This document shows, one piece after another, positions 4,933 to 6,495 of a stretch of 6,495 nucleotides of DNA. The stretch comes from Sphingobacteriaceae bacterium (lineage in GTDB: Bacteria; Bacteroidota; Bacteroidia; B-17B0; Aurantibacillaceae), in NCBI GenBank assembly GCA_025360355.1, contig JANYCL010000204.1:1-6495 (forward strand), in the 5' to 3' direction. The notes below the pieces were generated by a model. It did no database searches. It was not told where the DNA came from and saw nothing but the letters and a program-made list of their open reading frames with translations. Within the stretch, counting starts at the first letter, position 1; every line of letters begins with the position of its first letter. A program made the position numbers and the translations under genes.

Positions 4933-6495
4933 GTGAAGTTTTTCAAGCTTATATCATTGGTATTTCTTTCTCTTTTAATTAAGGGTCAACCTTACGGTCA
5001 GTTTAAATATCCGCATGCCGGAGCTTTTATGTCCTCTGCATTTAGAACTTCTGTTAATTCTCAGGGTCATTTGCTTTGTGGTTATAAGCCCAATAGCATC
5101 TCCGGATCTTATAATTTTTGTATTGATAAAACTACGCCCGGCGGCGCATTCTCTCCAGCTGCCTTTTCATTTAAAAGAGAATATCAGTTTCTAAATTTGA
5201 GTGGATGCAGTGTTGGTAACGCTAATCAGATCCTGAATTGCAATGGCGTTTCTGTTATTGAAACCAGCGTTCCGGGTACACCCAAAGCGTGGTATGCTTT
5301 AGCCGGAAGTTATGATGAAGGATGTTTCTTTGCAACTTTAGATAGTTTAGGTTCACCAATAAGTTTCAAAGCTTACATGTTTCCTTATATTAACACACTT
5401 TCTAATCCTCAGGCGCATATTACTGAATCAGCTTCTTCACCCGGTAATTATTATCTATGCGGTACCTTCGATACAAGCGTGTATGTATTAAAAGTAAATG
5501 CATTGGGGTCAATTTTGTGGTCTTCTTATTACAATATAGGTACAAATAATTTTTTGGCCTGTGGTATAATAGAATGTCCTTTTACCGGAGCGGTTACTAT
5601 AGTTGGTCAGGTTAACACCCCTGCAGCTTTTAATACGGGCACTGATGGTTTTATTTTGAAATTAGATAAGACCAATGGAAATACTTTATTTTATCAAACC
5701 TATACTTCTCCTTTAGGAATTGATCAACAATTCACTTGCATAAAACCTGCTTATTCCAGTAACGGTGGACAAGGATATATTATTGGTGGATTCACCGATG
5801 GTTATCCGGCTGCCCCCTGGATGACAAAGATTGGAACTGCGGGGAATGTTATTTGGTCAACAGTTATCATGCCATCAACAGATCCGAGTGCTCCTTATGT
5901 TAATGATATTATCGAAAGACCGGTTGGTTCAACTTACGAATATTATGGTGCTGTAGTATCCGGTGCAGTAGGAATGATCGTTGTAAGATTGGATGATACA
6001 GGCACTCCCGTGTCGACAGCTAATAACGAATTTAAATTCAATGCTACTTCAAGTGTTTCTGCATTTGTCACCAATCTTGATTTCCAAAATTCAGGACCGA
6101 ATATTGCCTTAACTACATATGGAACTGTTGATGGAAATATTGGCGGGGAATTATACATGGTGCGGTCATACTTTAATGGTAAATCCGGATGTAATGAAAC
6201 CAATACAATGGTCAGTAATTATTATGCAGGGCCTAATGTTATTGTTACACCGTGGGTCAACCGTTATGGTTCCTTAAGTGTATGCAATATGTTTCAATTA
6301 ACCTCCGTTAATGTAAGTGTTACTCCTGTGGTGTTATGTAGTAACACAGTACTGAGCGGCGGTAGTAATTCCGGTGCTACGGGGATTGAAGAAATAAAAG
6401 AAAAAAATGAAAAAGAAAAATTGTTTCCTAATCCAACTGAGGGCAGATCCTACTTTAATTTTAATTTAGAAGTTAGATCGAAAATTGGGATTAAG
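4933..6495 (+). CDS. Large T9SS-exported protein, probable beta-propeller, 3' end cut off
   Basis: An open frame of 521 codons runs from GTG 4933 to the last base of the window with no stop. GTG follows an in-frame TAA at 4930-4932, and the first 19 residues are a signal peptide (VKFFKLISLVFLSLLIKGQ, initiator Met in practice), so GTG is the likely start. The body has repeats ending in a '[FY]xxK[LIV]D..G...W....' pattern: near residues 131 (CFFATLDSLGSPISF), 183 (VYVLKVNALGSILWSSYY), 238 (DGFILKLDKTNGNTLFYQTY), 296 (WMTKIGTAGNVIWSTVI), 347 (GMIVVRLDDTGTPVS) and more weakly 405. Spacing is about 50-58 residues, typical of SBBP-like or PQQ-like beta-propeller blades in Bacteroidota surface proteins. 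After a Lys/Glu-rich linker (~483-496), LFPNPTEG at 497-504 begins a T9SS sorting domain of which only ~25 residues are present; perhaps 50-60 more lie beyond the edge. Likely an adhesin-like or binding protein at the surface; no catalytic motif seen. It begins 99 bases after the preceding gene with no obvious terminator or promoter between. Confidence 0.88.
   Translation, partial: MKFFKLISLVFLSLLIKGQPYGQFKYPHAGAFMSSAFRTSVNSQGHLLCGYKPNSISGSYNFCIDKTTPGGAFSPAAFSFKREYQFLNLSGCSVGNANQILNCNGVSVIETSVPGTPKAWYALAGSYDEGCFFATLDSLGSPISFKAYMFPYINTLSNPQAHITESASSPGNYYLCGTFDTSVYVLKVNALGSILWSSYYNIGTNNFLACGIIECPFTGAVTIVGQVNTPAAFNTGTDGFILKLDKTNGNTLFYQTYTSPLGIDQQFTCIKPAYSSNGGQGYIIGGFTDGYPAAPWMTKIGTAGNVIWSTVIMPSTDPSAPYVNDIIERPVGSTYEYYGAVVSGAVGMIVVRLDDTGTPVSTANNEFKFNATSSVSAFVTNLDFQNSGPNIALTTYGTVDGNIGGELYMVRSYFNGKSGCNETNTMVSNYYAGPNVIVTPWVNRYGSLSVCNMFQLTSVNVSVTPVVLCSNTVLSGGSNSGATGIEEIKEKNEKEKLFPNPTEGRSYFNFNLEVRSKIGIK

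Noticed and set aside
5943..6203. 86-residue minus-strand frame
   Set aside because: It is antisense to the continuous 4933-6495 reading frame.
1..6495. tRNA, rRNA, CRISPR array, insertion sequence or transposase
   Set aside because: No cloverleaf, direct-repeat array, terminal inverted repeat or transposase frame was seen on either strand.

Overview
The window looks like AT-rich chromosomal DNA from a Bacteroidota bacterium that has a type IX secretion system (T9SS). Three of the encoded proteins end, or begin to end, in the 'FPNP...' C-terminal sorting domain that T9SS uses. One promoter fits the Bacteroidota consensus TTG-N19-TAnnTTTG. Start codons lie behind A/T-rich leaders rather than strong Shine-Dalgarno sites. 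I would not place it below phylum with confidence.

Layout, all genes on the + strand. (1) Positions 1-162 are non-coding or the far tail of an upstream gene, and hold a good promoter at 67-96. (2) 163-1053 encodes a T9SS-exported protein of unknown function, and 15 bases later 1069-2769 encodes a T9SS-exported multicopper oxidase with every copper ligand present. These two look like one operon. (3) 2770-2997 is an intergenic region with two tiny tandem ORFs, a near-consensus -7 element and an ACAATTGT palindrome. (4) 2998-3402 encodes an exported 134-residue protein with 19 cysteines, resembling the four-helix-bundle copper storage proteins (Csp1/DUF326). It is closed by a clear intrinsic terminator at 3431-3458. 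(5) 3567-4178 encodes an exported SRPBCC-fold protein with a Met/His cluster. (6) 4238-4833 is a secreted protein of unknown function whose frame is broken at a seven-A run just after the signal peptide. (7) 4933 to the window edge is the first 521 codons of a large T9SS-exported protein, probably a beta-propeller, starting with GTG and cut off inside its sorting domain.

The likely common theme of the first half is copper handling outside the cytoplasm. A surface or secreted multicopper oxidase could oxidise Cu(I) or an organic or metal substrate, while a periplasmic Cys-rich bundle could soak up Cu(I). The Met-rich stretch in the oxidase and the Met/His cluster in the SRPBCC protein fit this theme but do not prove it. 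The second half (frameshifted protein, propeller protein) has no evident link to copper. The observations most worth following are the T9SS-tagged oxidase beside a Csp-like protein, and the A AAA AAC slippery run in the 4238-4833 gene.
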